A DNA stretch of 64,000 nucleotides, from assembly GCA_902493985.1 (NCBI GenBank), contig CABURR010000003.1:7386-71385 (forward strand), read 5' to 3'. The translations under genes were made by a program, and so were the position numbers. The notes under the pieces were generated by a model that had not been told where the DNA came from, searched no databases, and was given only the letters and a program-made list of their open reading frames with translations. The stretch is from an uncultured Collinsella sp. (GTDB lineage Bacteria > Actinomycetota > Coriobacteriia > Coriobacteriales > Coriobacteriaceae). Shown one piece after another: positions 1 through 7,978 of this stretch (the stretch's first letter is position 1; each line of letters begins with the position of its first letter).

Positions 1-2
1 CA

Positions 3-611
3 ACAATTACGTTTAGTAGCATCGTTAGCGAGATGAGAAAGCACCATCCCAATCTATGCGCTTTGAGCTTCAATCCTTTAAATGAAATCTGGGGCTGCAA
101 CACCCTTAGTTTTGATGGTGGCCAATCCGCCGTCATCAAAATGAATGAGCAGATCAACCTCATCATTGAGAATGATAAATCCGACCTAGCTCTATTAGAA
201 ACGCCCAATGTGCTTATGAAATACGACGATCACATTTTCGGAGATTACGGATTAGGATCGATTGCCGCATGTCGAGCTTTCTGCCCTGACTTGGCCATTA
301 TCAATATCCCATACACGATAGCCGACTACGACATAATGCTTGGGCTCATGCCCGTAATTGAAACGCTTACGCAAGCAGAGAAAGTTCAATTTGAAATTAC
401 AAACGAAGTACTTGACGCCACGGAAGGGCTGGAGACGCATAGATTTCAAATAAGCTATTCATCTAGCGATAAAGCTATTCAAGCAGCAAGGGAACTTCGA
501 CTAAGAGGAATGCCCTGTTTCTCAGCCAGCTTAGATCCAGAAGAATCATTACTATGCTGCAAAACAATCGAGAACGAGTTGTTTGATTTCGATATTGGGG
601 TGCTGAAATGA
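3..611 (+). CDS. Peptide-maturation system protein, TIGR04066-like (5' truncated)
   Basis: The reading frame is open to the left edge, so the N-terminus lies outside the window; the first ATG inside is at 33, with no convincing ribosome site. The visible part (about 200 residues) has a central stretch resembling the clostridial peptide-maturation family TIGR04066 (FGDYG, then a hydrophobic strand and IPYT.ADYD), recalled from family knowledge rather than searched. Its biochemical role is unknown; in that family it accompanies the radical SAM maturase CcpM, an acyl-carrier-related protein and a Cys-rich precursor. The stop overlaps the next start (ATGA at 608), so the genes are translationally coupled. 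Codon use is AT-rich compared with genes after 3400, suggesting transfer. Confidence 0.6.
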   Translation, partial: TITFSSIVSEMRKHHPNLCALSFNPLNEIWGCNTLSFDGGQSAVIKMNEQINLIIENDKSDLALLETPNVLMKYDDHIFGDYGLGSIAACRAFCPDLAIINIPYTIADYDIMLGLMPVIETLTQAEKVQFEITNEVLDATEGLETHRFQISYSSSDKAIQAARELRLRGMPCFSASLDPEESLLCCKTIENELFDFDIGVLK

Positions 612-922
612 CAGCATATTGTAAAGATGAAACCATCTACGCAGAAATCGAAAAAGCGATAAGCAATATTAGAGATTTGGATTTGACTCAATTTGACCAA
701 AATCTAAGAAATCAGCAATTGACCGACCCGCCATTCAACTTGTCCTCATCAGATTTAGTTCGACTGCTAATTTATCTTGAAAGCAGGTTTTCTGTTTACG
801 TTGAGTACTCGTCGATTGAAAACCTAGGGTTCAACAGTGTTGAGGAGGTGAAGAAGGTAATAGAACAGGCAGAAACAATTGAACAATGGGAGGCAAATCA
901 TGAGAAGTATTCGTCCATTTAA
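608..922 (+). CDS. Acyl-carrier-related protein of a peptide maturation system
   Basis: A 104-residue acidic, helical protein with acyl-carrier-like layout: an N-terminal helix, then PFNLSSSDLVRLLIYLESRF at about residues 38-57, where carrier proteins carry the DSL phosphopantetheine site. Here the motif reads SDLV, with no serine after the aspartate, so it is probably not pantetheinylated at the usual place. This fits the acyl-carrier-related family TIGR04069 that accompanies clostridial Cys-rich peptide systems. It starts inside the stop of the upstream gene, and its end overlaps the start of the Cys-rich peptide gene by 23 bases, so all three are likely coupled. It may act as a binding partner for the precursor, which is inference. 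Confidence 0.6.
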   Translation: MTAYCKDETIYAEIEKAISNIRDLDLTQFDQNLRNQQLTDPPFNLSSSDLVRLLIYLESRFSVYVEYSSIENLGFNSVEEVKKVIEQAETIEQWEANHEKYSSI

Positions 923-1079
923 CATGCATGCAGTAAATAGCGCCATTCATTTTATTAGAAATTGCCCATGCGGTTATTGCAGCTGCATGTACTGCAACAT
1001 ACTGCGCAATTCTCCGCACGAAGCAGAAGTCGGTTCCAATTCGATCGAGGCGATGACGCGTGGTGGCTACTGGTCCTAA
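900..1079 (+). CDS. Candidate Cys-rich RiPP precursor peptide
   Basis: A 59-residue peptide with start ATG at 900, chosen over the TTG at 879 because GGGAGG lies six bases upstream at 888-893. The sequence has a basic N-terminal half, a core of five cysteines within twelve residues (CPCGYCSCMYCN, about residues 22-33), and a C-terminal tail ending EAMTRGGYWS. Size, cysteine clustering and its place right after the acyl-carrier-related gene match precursors of the CLI_3235 family processed by CcpM-type radical SAM enzymes. The precursor role is inference: the maturase is not in the window. The stop overlaps the start of the next gene at 1060. A chance ORF is possible, but the ribosome site and gene coupling argue against it. 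Confidence 0.6.
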   Translation: MRSIRPFNMHAVNSAIHFIRNCPCGYCSCMYCNILRNSPHEAEVGSNSIEAMTRGGYWS

Positions 1080-1599
1080 ATCGAGCAAGACGGCTACAAA
1101 CGAATATCGAATCTCAATTGAGGGTAACCCTTACCCGCATGATCTAGTTCTCATCAACCCAGCTGGAGACAACCTCAATATCAAAAGACATGGGTTCACG
1201 GGTCCACTAGGACAGCTATTGAGTCTAAAATATACCGTTTATGACGATGCAAATGAAAAACTCTTCACTGTCGTCGACGGTGGTTTTAGCAACATGCCCA
1301 GGGTTGCGCTCATCATCGAACACAAGGAAGTTGCGGTGTTTGATTATGGCCTAAACAGACTTGAGATGAAGTGCGTAACGAACATACCGAATTACTCAAT
1401 AAAAGGTAACTTCCTATTTGGAGATTACGATATATTCAGCCAACGGGAAGTGAAGCTATCTTCAGTTATCGTCCTTCAATGTGCTAAACGATCGTGCTTT
1501 AGCATACAGGTTTTGGATAAAGCCGAATTAGCCGCCGCAATTGGAATACCCACAGCCATTGCCCTTCTGAGGGCTCGGATTGAAGAGCATCTCGAATAA
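1060..1599 (+). CDS. LURP-one-related / scramblase-like protein
   Basis: A 179-residue protein with GTG start at 1060 (a second GTG follows at 1063) overlapping the end of the Cys-rich peptide gene. The centre resembles bacterial LURP-one/YxjI proteins: KYTVYDDANEKLFTV, then YSIKGNFLFGDYDIF, and a C-terminal hydrophobic helix (AAAIGIPTAIALLRARI) like the buried helix of the Tubby/LURP barrel. No catalytic function is known for this fold; related proteins bind membranes or lipids. Being last in the RiPP-like operon, it could help peptide handling or immunity, which is inference. AT-rich like its neighbours. Medium confidence in family, low in role. Confidence 0.5.
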   Translation: MVATGPKSSKTATNEYRISIEGNPYPHDLVLINPAGDNLNIKRHGFTGPLGQLLSLKYTVYDDANEKLFTVVDGGFSNMPRVALIIEHKEVAVFDYGLNRLEMKCVTNIPNYSIKGNFLFGDYDIFSQREVKLSSVIVLQCAKRSCFSIQVLDKAELAAAIGIPTAIALLRARIEEHLE

Positions 1600-1625
1600 A
1601 TCGCAAAAAGCGGTTCGTAGCAACG

Positions 1626-1659
1626 TTCAGGAGCTAGATAGTTTTTTCTGGCTCCTGAA
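1626..1659. terminator. Convergent hairpin between the RiPP genes and the ABC exporter
   Basis: Perfect 9-bp inverted repeat TTCAGGAGC / GCTCCTGAA (1626-1634 and 1651-1659) with a T-rich loop, overlapping the last codons of the minus-strand ABC gene. Its position between two converging genes fits a shared terminator. Confidence 0.5.
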
Positions 1660-3238
1660 ACTGTATTACATAGTCTGCAAATTGTTCGAAACCATGTCCA
1701 TGATCCGCAATGATGACGATTCGCTCTTTCATCTCCTGTGCAACCACCGCCTTCAAAAAGGATATCGAAGCATTATCTAAATTGTTGCAAGGCTCATCCA
1801 AAATAACAATAGAATAACTGCTCAGAAAGGCCCTACAAAGTAATAGAGAAGCCAGTTCTCCGCCAGACAAATTGTGTCCCCTAGCTCCAATGATGGGATT
1901 TGATTCAAATAATTTATCGAGGCTAAAACCCCTCAAAAGATAGATGAGTTTTTCAGAGTCAATATCTACAAGACCATAGTAAAGAGCCTTCCTGAAAGTT
2001 CCCCCCATTATCAAATGTCTTTGCGGCATAGTTGCGCAGGGCAGCTGGATTAAAGTCGAACCATCGAAAATGACAGTAGACTCATTAACACACAGTCTGC
2101 CAGCAACTGGAGACAATAATCCATTCAATACTTCCAGAAATGAAGATTTACCACATGCATTAGGGCCGCTTACTAAAACCAGACAAGGTGCCTGTATGGT
2201 GCAATCTGGAATTGTTATCCTCTCATTAGTTTCGTTCGACGAAAACGAGAGACTGATTCCTTTCCAACTAATTCGATCAGCGTGATCGAAGCATATCAAA
2301 TTAGGTTTTTCAGCTTCCAAAAGACGACGTAATTCCAAGACACGGTGCAACGATCTAAACGACGGCTGAAGCTGAGCCCAACAATTCAGAACAAGAGGAA
2401 AAGGAGAATAGCATAGAAGTACAAGTTGATAACTCTGCACTGCAATCCCGACCGTAAGCCCGCGCTTTAACACAAGGAAAATAAGCAGCAGAACTGAAAG
2501 CAAGCCAGTAATGATGTTGCCAGCGTCAACTATTTCAGTTGCCAATCTCGCAAAGACGCTCTCCTCAACTCGAGAGTTCCTGCAGTCTTTAAGCATCTTT
2601 TTATAGTGAAGTAATTCCAAGTTAATTGAACGAGAAATACGAATGTAAAGTCGACAATTTATTAGTTGGGCTAAATAAGCAGAACCCCTCGCCTGGGCCT
2701 CCAATGCCTTTTCGCTCTTAGTCGATAGCTTACTAAGAGCGAACGGATATAGAAGCGAAATAAACAATGCCGAAACACAAACAGGAATCAAAAGCAACAA
2801 AGAGATATTAGATAGCGCCACAAACGATACCAAACCCGTCACTAGGCACGGAAGAAACGCAGTTGTAAATATCCCAATCATCGGCTGTAGGTTCCCAGCC
2901 TCTTCAATGCGCGATAACAGGTAGTCACTGTCTTTTGCTAAAACTAAGGGCCGCTCTAAAGCATGGCGGGCAAGCAATCTATAGAAGCAGTTAGCACCAT
3001 CGGAAGCCAATTGCTCCGCATTTTTTGATCTGAACAGGTTTGTCACCAGCTCAACTGAGAGCAATACTAGCAGGCCTAACCCAATGTATAAAACGTTACG
3101 ATAATTAGAGCGAAGCAGGCCATAGTCTATTATCAACGATTCAGCTTTAACAACAGACAGCTCCACCAGGGCAGATAAAATGCAGAGCGCCATCAACTTG
3201 ATTACTGTCGTCTTATTTTGAATAAAAAGCTCTGGCAT
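1634..3238 (-). CDS. ABC exporter, fused membrane and ATPase domains
   Basis: A 534-residue half-transporter: about six hydrophobic segments in residues 1-310, then an ATPase domain with Walker A SGPNACGKSS, signature LSGGE and Walker B IVILDEP followed by a D-loop-like NNLD and a switch histidine (ADHGHG). This is the architecture of peptide, lipid or drug exporters, acting in the cytoplasmic membrane as a dimer. There is no N-terminal C39 peptidase domain. Start ATG at 3238 has GAGGGGATGG just upstream. It converges on the Cys-rich peptide operon and shares its AT-rich composition, so export of the modified peptide or self-protection is a reasonable inference. Substrate unknown. Confidence 0.85.
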   Translation of the reverse strand: MPELFIQNKTTVIKLMALCILSALVELSVVKAESLIIDYGLLRSNYRNVLYIGLGLLVLLSVELVTNLFRSKNAEQLASDGANCFYRLLARHALERPLVLAKDSDYLLSRIEEAGNLQPMIGIFTTAFLPCLVTGLVSFVALSNISLLLLIPVCVSALFISLLYPFALSKLSTKSEKALEAQARGSAYLAQLINCRLYIRISRSINLELLHYKKMLKDCRNSRVEESVFARLATEIVDAGNIITGLLSVLLLIFLVLKRGLTVGIAVQSYQLVLLCYSPFPLVLNCWAQLQPSFRSLHRVLELRRLLEAEKPNLICFDHADRISWKGISLSFSSNETNERITIPDCTIQAPCLVLVSGPNACGKSSFLEVLNGLLSPVAGRLCVNESTVIFDGSTLIQLPCATMPQRHLIMGGTFRKALYYGLVDIDSEKLIYLLRGFSLDKLFESNPIIGARGHNLSGGELASLLLCRAFLSSYSIVILDEPCNNLDNASISFLKAVVAQEMKERIVIIADHGHGFEQFADYVIQFQEPEKTI

Positions 3239-3365
3239 ATGTCCATCCCCTCAACTAATAATTATAGCTAGAAAGATGACATTTTTATTCTATAGCCTCA
3301 AGCAGCACGCTTTGCTGACGTCAAATCTTGTCATTACAAACATGCACCTTAGCGCTTAAGACTCC

Positions 3366-3394
3366 AAAAAGGGGCGGCCAAGATGGCCGTCCCC
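3366..3394 (-). terminator. Rho-independent terminator after the YoaK-like gene
   Basis: On the minus strand a GC-rich stem (GGGGACGGCC pairing with GGCCGCCCC, one bulge) is followed by TTTTT. It lies 55 bases beyond the stop of the gene at 3449-4165 and also marks the edge of the AT-rich block. Confidence 0.65.
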
Positions 3395-3413
3395 TCCCCA
3401 TTATCGATCTATC

Positions 3414-3438
3414 TGACAAGGGGACTGCCCCCTTGTCA
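3414..3438. repeat. 25-bp hairpin repeat, copy 1 (TGACAAGGGG type)
   Basis: Perfect 10-bp inverted repeat TGACAAGGGG / CCCCTTGTCA with a 5-base loop, just past the stop of the gene at 3449. A second, slightly degenerate copy of the same 25-bp length lies at 30613-30637, also just past a minus-strand stop codon, so this is an interspersed 3'-end element. Confidence 0.6.
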
Positions 3439-3448
3439 CATCTTGCCG

Positions 3449-4165
3449 CTATTTTTGGCAGGCGTCTTTCCAATCTTCGCAGGCGCGCTTCCAGCGAGAG
3501 CGCAAATCGCGCTCGCGGTCGATAAACATAATGCCAAACGCGACAAACAGCAGCACGCTCGTCACCGCAATGGCGTGCAAGCCCATGCGCTCAATGCACC
3601 AATTGCCCAGCACGGCGCCAAACACAAAGGTGAAAATCACGCCAAAGTACAGCAGGCCGTTTTCCAAAAAGCCACGCCTATGGGTGATGATGTAGTCGTC
3701 CACGTTTTGCAAGGCATTACGCAGATTGCCGATGCACATGGTCGTAGCGATGCCGTGACCGTGGATCTTGCGGAAGCTCTCGACCTGCATACCGCAGGCA
3801 AACGAAGTGAGGCAGTTGGCGAGCAGGTTGAAATCGCCGCCCGGGATAAAGCTCACGCCCAGCAAGATAACGGCTTCAAAAAACACCGTCACCTGGCGCC
3901 AGTGAATCACGCTGCCAAACCGCTCGTGTACCAGGTCGGCAAGCATAATACCCACGGCAAACGACACCACGGGGAAGAAATAGCGACCCGCAAGTGCCCA
4001 ATTGCCCTCCGAGATGCTCACGCCCACGAGCAGGATGTTGCCCGTCTGCGCGTTGGCGAAAACATGGTCGCGCCCAATGTACGAATACACATCCATAAAG
4101 CCACCGGCGAGCGCCAAGATGATGCCCAGCTCAATAGACTCCGATATCTGTTTGGCACGCTGCAT
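3449..4165 (-). CDS. YoaK / DUF1275 family membrane protein
   Basis: A 238-residue integral membrane protein with about six hydrophobic segments. The N-terminal GGFMDVYSYIGRDHVFANAQTGN is typical of the YoaK/DUF1275 family, as is the ATTMCIGNLR segment near the middle. The family is widespread, probably transport-related, but without a settled substrate. Start ATG at 4165 is chosen because GGAGG lies at 4176-4180 and the family homology begins there; longer starts to 4357 add unrelated residues. Divergent from ygiQ across a 262-base region, single-gene unit with its own terminator. Confidence 0.85.
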   Translation of the reverse strand: MQRAKQISESIELGIILALAGGFMDVYSYIGRDHVFANAQTGNILLVGVSISEGNWALAGRYFFPVVSFAVGIMLADLVHERFGSVIHWRQVTVFFEAVILLGVSFIPGGDFNLLANCLTSFACGMQVESFRKIHGHGIATTMCIGNLRNALQNVDDYIITHRRGFLENGLLYFGVIFTFVFGAVLGNWCIERMGLHAIAVTSVLLFVAFGIMFIDRERDLRSRWKRACEDWKDACQK

Positions 4166-4356
4166 CGTCGTGCATCCTCCTTGTTGACGACTCTCTCGTG
4201 CGTTGGCGGAAACATAGCCGCCGTTCATACTGTAACCCATTGACAACATGGCGCGCGCGCGAGACGGCTTCCCCAACGCGCAGATACACAGTCTGGAAAC
4301 AAACGGCGGGTACGGCACCCGCATCGACGCGCCGATCCGCCAGCCCATGTACTCCA

Positions 4357-4389
4357 CCAGTCTTTTTAGCCCCGTCCCAAAAAGACTGG
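4357..4389. promoter_or_regulatory. Perfect 11-bp inverted repeat upstream of ygiQ
   Basis: CCAGTCTTTTT and AAAAAGACTGG flank an 11-base loop, ending 38 bases before the GTG start at 4428. No gene upstream on the plus strand needs a terminator here, so it may be an operator or a leader hairpin. Function not shown. Confidence 0.4.
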
Positions 4390-4427
4390 TTACAATTACG
4401 TGCAGTATACAAACACCGGGAGGGATC

Positions 4428-6563
4428 GTGGCAAAAAAGCCTCAGCACGCTCAGAACAACCAGCGCAGTCAGCAGGGCAAACAGGGCCAGCAGCAAAAGC
4501 GCGGCGGCAAGGCCCAGGGCGGCCACGCCACTCATACCCCGGCTGCGCCCGCCCGTCCCTGGCGTCCGGGCCGCGATAAGTTCCTCCCCGTCAGCCGCGC
4601 CGACATGGATGCGCGCGGTTGGGACCAGTGCGACTTTGTCTACATCTGCGGCGACGCCTACGTGGACCACCCCAGCTTTGGTATGGCCATCGTCAGCCGC
4701 GTGCTCGACGCGCACGGCTACAAAGTGGGCATTATCTGTCAGCCCGACTGGACCGACCCCGCCAGCATCACGGTGCTCGGCGAGCCTCGCCTGGGCTTTC
4801 TCGTCAGTGCCGGTAACATGGACTCCATGGTCAACCACTATTCGGTGACCAAGCACCGCCGCCACACCGACGCCTATACCCCCGGTGGCGAGGAGGGGCA
4901 CCGCCCCAATCGTGCCGTCACGGTCTACGGCAACCTCATCCGCCAGACGTTCAAGGACGCCCCCATCATTATCGGCGGCATCGAGGCGAGCCTGCGCCGC
5001 CTAGCCCACTACGACTACTGGCAAGACAAGCTCAAGCGCTCGGTGCTGCTCGACTCGGGCGCCGACATCCTCATCTACGGCATGGGCGAGCACGCGATCG
5101 TCGAGATCGCCGACGCGCTCGACGCCGGACTGCCCGTCGATCAGATCACCTATATCAACGGCACCGTCTACCGCACCAGCTCGCTCGACGAGGTCTATGA
5201 CTACGACCTGCTTCCCAGCTGGGACGACCTTGCCGCCGACAAGCTCAACTACGCGCGCAGCTTTAACGTGCAGCAGCAGAATATGGACCCCATCACCGGG
5301 CATCGCCTGGTAGAGCCCTACCCCAACAGCGTCTATGTGGTACAGAACCCGCCGTCGGCGACGCTCACCACCGATGAGATGGACGAGGTGGCCGAGCTCC
5401 CCTACGCACGCGATTGGCATCCCGACTACGACGCGGCGGGCGGCGTGCCGGCCTTTGCCGAGATCAAGTTTTCCATTAGCTCCAACCGCGGCTGTTTTGG
5501 CGAGTGCTCGTTTTGCGCCCTCACCTTCCACCAGGGCCGCGTGCTGCAGATGCGCAGCCACGACTCGATCATGCGCGAGGCCGAGCTGCTCACGCGCGAT
5601 CCCGAGTTTAAGGGCTACATCAACGACGTGGGCGGGCCAACGGCAAACTTTAGCCGTCCCGCCTGCGACAAGCAGCTCAAGCACGGCGTATGCAAGAACA
5701 AGCGCTGCCTGTGGCCAAGCGTGTGCAAGAACATGGTGGTCGACGAAAGCGGCTACACGCAGCTGTTGCGCGACCTGCGCCAGCTGCCGGGCGTCAAGAA
5801 GGTCTTCGTCCGCAGCGGCATCCGTTTTGACTACACCATGGCCGATGCCTCGGACGAGTTTTTGCGCGAGCTGCTGGAGCATCACGTCTCGGGCCAGTTA
5901 CGCGTGGCACCCGAGCACGTGAGCGATGCGGTGCTGTCTGTGATGGGTAAGCCGAGCCGAGCCGTCTACGATGCGTTCTGCCGTAAATTTGAACGTTTGA
6001 ACCGCGAATACGGTCTTAAACAATATGTGGTGCCGTATCTGATCTCGAGCCACCCCGGTTCAACCATGAAGGAAGCCGTGGACCTTGCCAAGGCCGTGCG
6101 AGACATGGGCTACATGCCCGAGCAGGTGCAGGACTTCTACCCCACGCCGTCCACCATGTCGACGTGCATGTACTACACCGGCGTGGACCCGCGCACCATG
6201 GAGCCGATCTATGTGGCGCGCGACCCGCACGAAAAGGCCATGCAGCGCGCGCTCATCCAGTATCGCAAACCCGAGAACTACAAGCTCGTGCGCGAGGCGC
6301 TGGAAAAAGCCGGCCGCCGCGATCTGATCGGCTACACCAAGCATTGCCTGATTCGTCCCGTGCCACCGCGCCCGGGCGAGACGTCTGCTGGCGGCGGACA
6401 CGGCACCGGCAAGAAGGGCGGCAAGGCCCACGGTGGCGCCGCCGGCAAGGGACCCAAGGGTAGCAAGGGCCACGGCGGCATGTCGCGTGCGCAGAACACC
6501 GCAGGCCGCAACCGCGCAGCTCAGGGGCGTCAGGGTGCCAACGGAGGCGGTCGCCGCAATTAG
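4428..6563 (+). CDS. ygiQ: YgiQ family radical SAM protein (UPF0313)
   Basis: A 711-residue protein of the YgiQ/UPF0313 family. It has an N-terminal conserved region (DxxGWDQCDFVYICGDAYVDHP), then a radical SAM core with the cluster motif CFGECSFC (C-x3-C-x2-C) near residue 360, and a YgiQ C-terminal region. Start GTG at 4428 has GGGAGGGA directly upstream; the frame extends further left but without family sequence. The first 45 residues are rich in Gln, Lys and Gly, and the last about 75 are Gly/Lys/Ala-rich and probably disordered. The reaction of YgiQ is not established. It converges on the CPBP gene with a 4-base overlap of the 3' ends. Confidence 0.9.
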   Translation: MAKKPQHAQNNQRSQQGKQGQQQKRGGKAQGGHATHTPAAPARPWRPGRDKFLPVSRADMDARGWDQCDFVYICGDAYVDHPSFGMAIVSRVLDAHGYKVGIICQPDWTDPASITVLGEPRLGFLVSAGNMDSMVNHYSVTKHRRHTDAYTPGGEEGHRPNRAVTVYGNLIRQTFKDAPIIIGGIEASLRRLAHYDYWQDKLKRSVLLDSGADILIYGMGEHAIVEIADALDAGLPVDQITYINGTVYRTSSLDEVYDYDLLPSWDDLAADKLNYARSFNVQQQNMDPITGHRLVEPYPNSVYVVQNPPSATLTTDEMDEVAELPYARDWHPDYDAAGGVPAFAEIKFSISSNRGCFGECSFCALTFHQGRVLQMRSHDSIMREAELLTRDPEFKGYINDVGGPTANFSRPACDKQLKHGVCKNKRCLWPSVCKNMVVDESGYTQLLRDLRQLPGVKKVFVRSGIRFDYTMADASDEFLRELLEHHVSGQLRVAPEHVSDAVLSVMGKPSRAVYDAFCRKFERLNREYGLKQYVVPYLISSHPGSTMKEAVDLAKAVRDMGYMPEQVQDFYPTPSTMSTCMYYTGVDPRTMEPIYVARDPHEKAMQRALIQYRKPENYKLVREALEKAGRRDLIGYTKHCLIRPVPPRPGETSAGGGHGTGKKGGKAHGGAAGKGPKGSKGHGGMSRAQNTAGRNRAAQGRQGANGGGRRN

Positions 6564-7480
6564 TGCGGGAATGCGGTAGATGTGGTCACAGCGCTCTGTT
6601 GGCACGCTTGGCGCAGTGAGCGCATCGCCTCAACGAGGATGACGCCGGCGATCGCAACAGTAACCACCACATCGAGCGGCGTGTTCACAAACCAGAGCAA
6701 CGTCATGAGATACGACCCGGCGTTAAAGGCAAAGTGCAGCAGGATCGTGTAGCGGAGCTTTCCGGTAGTCACGAGCACCCAGCCAAAAATGAGGCCGGCA
6801 GCGCCGGCGTAGCAGCCCTGGACCCAGTTCATATGCATAAAGCCAAAGACCGCCGCCTGCAACACGATTGCCGCGGCGACGCCCCAGGTATTCGGGGCCG
6901 CCCAGGGCACTATGGCGCCATCCTGCGCGTTCACACGGCGCCGGCGTTTCCAGAGCGGACGGCACTGTGGATTAAACGCACGCAGCGAAAACTCAAAGAT
7001 GACGCCGCGCACCAGGAGCTCTTCGCAAAACGGCGCACCGAGCACCGTAGTCAAGACGGCAAGAAGGCTGGTATCGCCCATGCCTGTTTCCTCGACAAGC
7101 TCGCTATAGTCTGCCGCAACCTCGGGCAGCAGCGACAGCACGCCGTCGCATAAATAGCTAATGACCACCTGCATGGATAGGCCGATCACGATGACGCAGG
7201 CGATGCGCCTCCATGCTTTGCCTGCTCCCCCGCCAAGCGGGCGCTCGCCCTGCCAGCGCGCCATAAACGAGCGCGGCCACAGATAACGCCACCACAGCAG
7301 CGCCATCAAAAACGACGCCGTCTGAGCGGCAGCCTGGAACCATTGGATATCGAGATTGTCGATCGGATAGCCCGTCAGCACCGATACGGCATCGAGAACT
7401 GAAAACAAAACCACGCTCAGGGCTATATCGGCAGCGACAACGCCAAAACAGGCAAGCGCCCAAATCATCGCATTGAGCAT
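6560..7480 (-). CDS. CPBP family intramembrane metalloprotease
   Basis: A 306-residue membrane protein with about eight hydrophobic segments. The CPBP (Rce1-like) motifs are in order: FCEELLVRG (motif 1, paired glutamates), FGFMHMN (motif 2), and LHFAFN (motif 3). These bind the metal and activate water within the membrane. Such proteins act in processing or immunity for small peptides, or in unknown membrane proteolysis. Start ATG at 7480 has GGAGG five bases upstream (7486-7490). No bacteriocin gene is adjacent, so the substrate is unknown. Confidence 0.85.
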   Translation of the reverse strand: MLNAMIWALACFGVVAADIALSVVLFSVLDAVSVLTGYPIDNLDIQWFQAAAQTASFLMALLWWRYLWPRSFMARWQGERPLGGGAGKAWRRIACVIVIGLSMQVVISYLCDGVLSLLPEVAADYSELVEETGMGDTSLLAVLTTVLGAPFCEELLVRGVIFEFSLRAFNPQCRPLWKRRRRVNAQDGAIVPWAAPNTWGVAAAIVLQAAVFGFMHMNWVQGCYAGAAGLIFGWVLVTTGKLRYTILLHFAFNAGSYLMTLLWFVNTPLDVVVTVAIAGVILVEAMRSLRQACQQSAVTTSTAFPH

Positions 7481-7535
7481 GCCAACCTCCTCAAAACCGT
7501 TCCCTAGTTCTACCACAACTCGGCAGAGAGCTAAT

Positions 7536-7562
7536 CCCATGGGGACGGAGGAAAACTGATCA
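7536..7562. repeat. Short direct repeat, copy 1 (CCCATGGGGACGGAG type)
   Basis: CCCATGGGGACGGAG plus a following AAAAC.GATCA recurs at 7932-7959. Both copies sit immediately past a minus-strand stop codon. The CCCATGGG core is self-complementary. Confidence 0.5.
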
Positions 7563-7563
7563 C

Positions 7564-7764
7564 TTATTGATGAGAATCGGGCGCAGTGCCAAAGGCCCCG
7601 CTGGGCGAAATATCGAACGGGAAGGTGCCGCAACGATTGAACGCGGCGATAAACATGCGGATGGCGTTGGACGGCGTGGTGCCCACGAGCTGGGTTGCCG
7701 CCGCGAAGGCTGCCTTCTCCTCGGGCAAGACCTTCGCGACAACCGGGGTCATATGTTCTGCCAT
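7564..7764 (-). CDS. RelB/DinJ-type antitoxin, orphan
   Basis: A 66-residue protein with the layout of RelB/DinJ antitoxins: a short N-terminal strand (TPVVAKVLPEEKAAF) followed by the helix TTPSNAIRMFIAAFNRCGTFPFD, which forms a ribbon-helix-helix DNA-binding dimer in the family. Start ATG at 7764, with AAGGA six bases upstream. No toxin gene (RelE/YafQ type) is present on either side: upstream is non-coding, downstream is the CPBP gene. It may be a solitary regulator, or a remnant of a toxin-antitoxin pair. A candidate autoregulatory operator lies upstream at 7879-7908. Confidence 0.7.
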   Translation of the reverse strand: MAEHMTPVVAKVLPEEKAAFAAATQLVGTTPSNAIRMFIAAFNRCGTFPFDISPSGAFGTAPDSHQ

Positions 7765-7878
7765 GGCGCTTCCTTTTTGAAACGACGGTAGTGCGGATAG
7801 ATGCGGGCCGCGCGGCTGGGCGACGGGCTGTGAAGGCAACCCGATTGGCCCGCATCTGGAGTTTGTTTCTGCGGCGTT

Positions 7879-7908
7879 GGTATTACTTGGTATTCCTAAG
7901 TATTACCC
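7879..7908. promoter_or_regulatory. Candidate operator of the RelB/DinJ-like gene
   Basis: An AT-rich imperfect palindrome containing TACTTGG and CCTAAGTA, with GTATTAC repeated at each end, lies about 115 bases upstream of the antitoxin start. RelB-type proteins usually repress their own promoter at short palindromes; the assignment is inference. Confidence 0.35.
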
Positions 7909-7931
7909 GGTAGATAGAATACCACACCCGC

Positions 7932-7959
7932 CCCATGGGGACGGAGAAAAACGGATCAT
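7932..7959. repeat. Short direct repeat, copy 2 (CCCATGGGGACGGAG type)
   Basis: Same sequence as at 7536-7562 with three differences, again placed right after a minus-strand gene (stop at 7979). Confidence 0.5.
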
Positions 7960-7978
7960 TTTGTTGCTGAGTAAGTAC

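Noticed and set aside
1634..3238. Bacteriocin exporter with C39 peptidase
   Set aside because: No N-terminal peptidase domain: the membrane segments begin immediately, so leader cleavage must be done elsewhere if at all.
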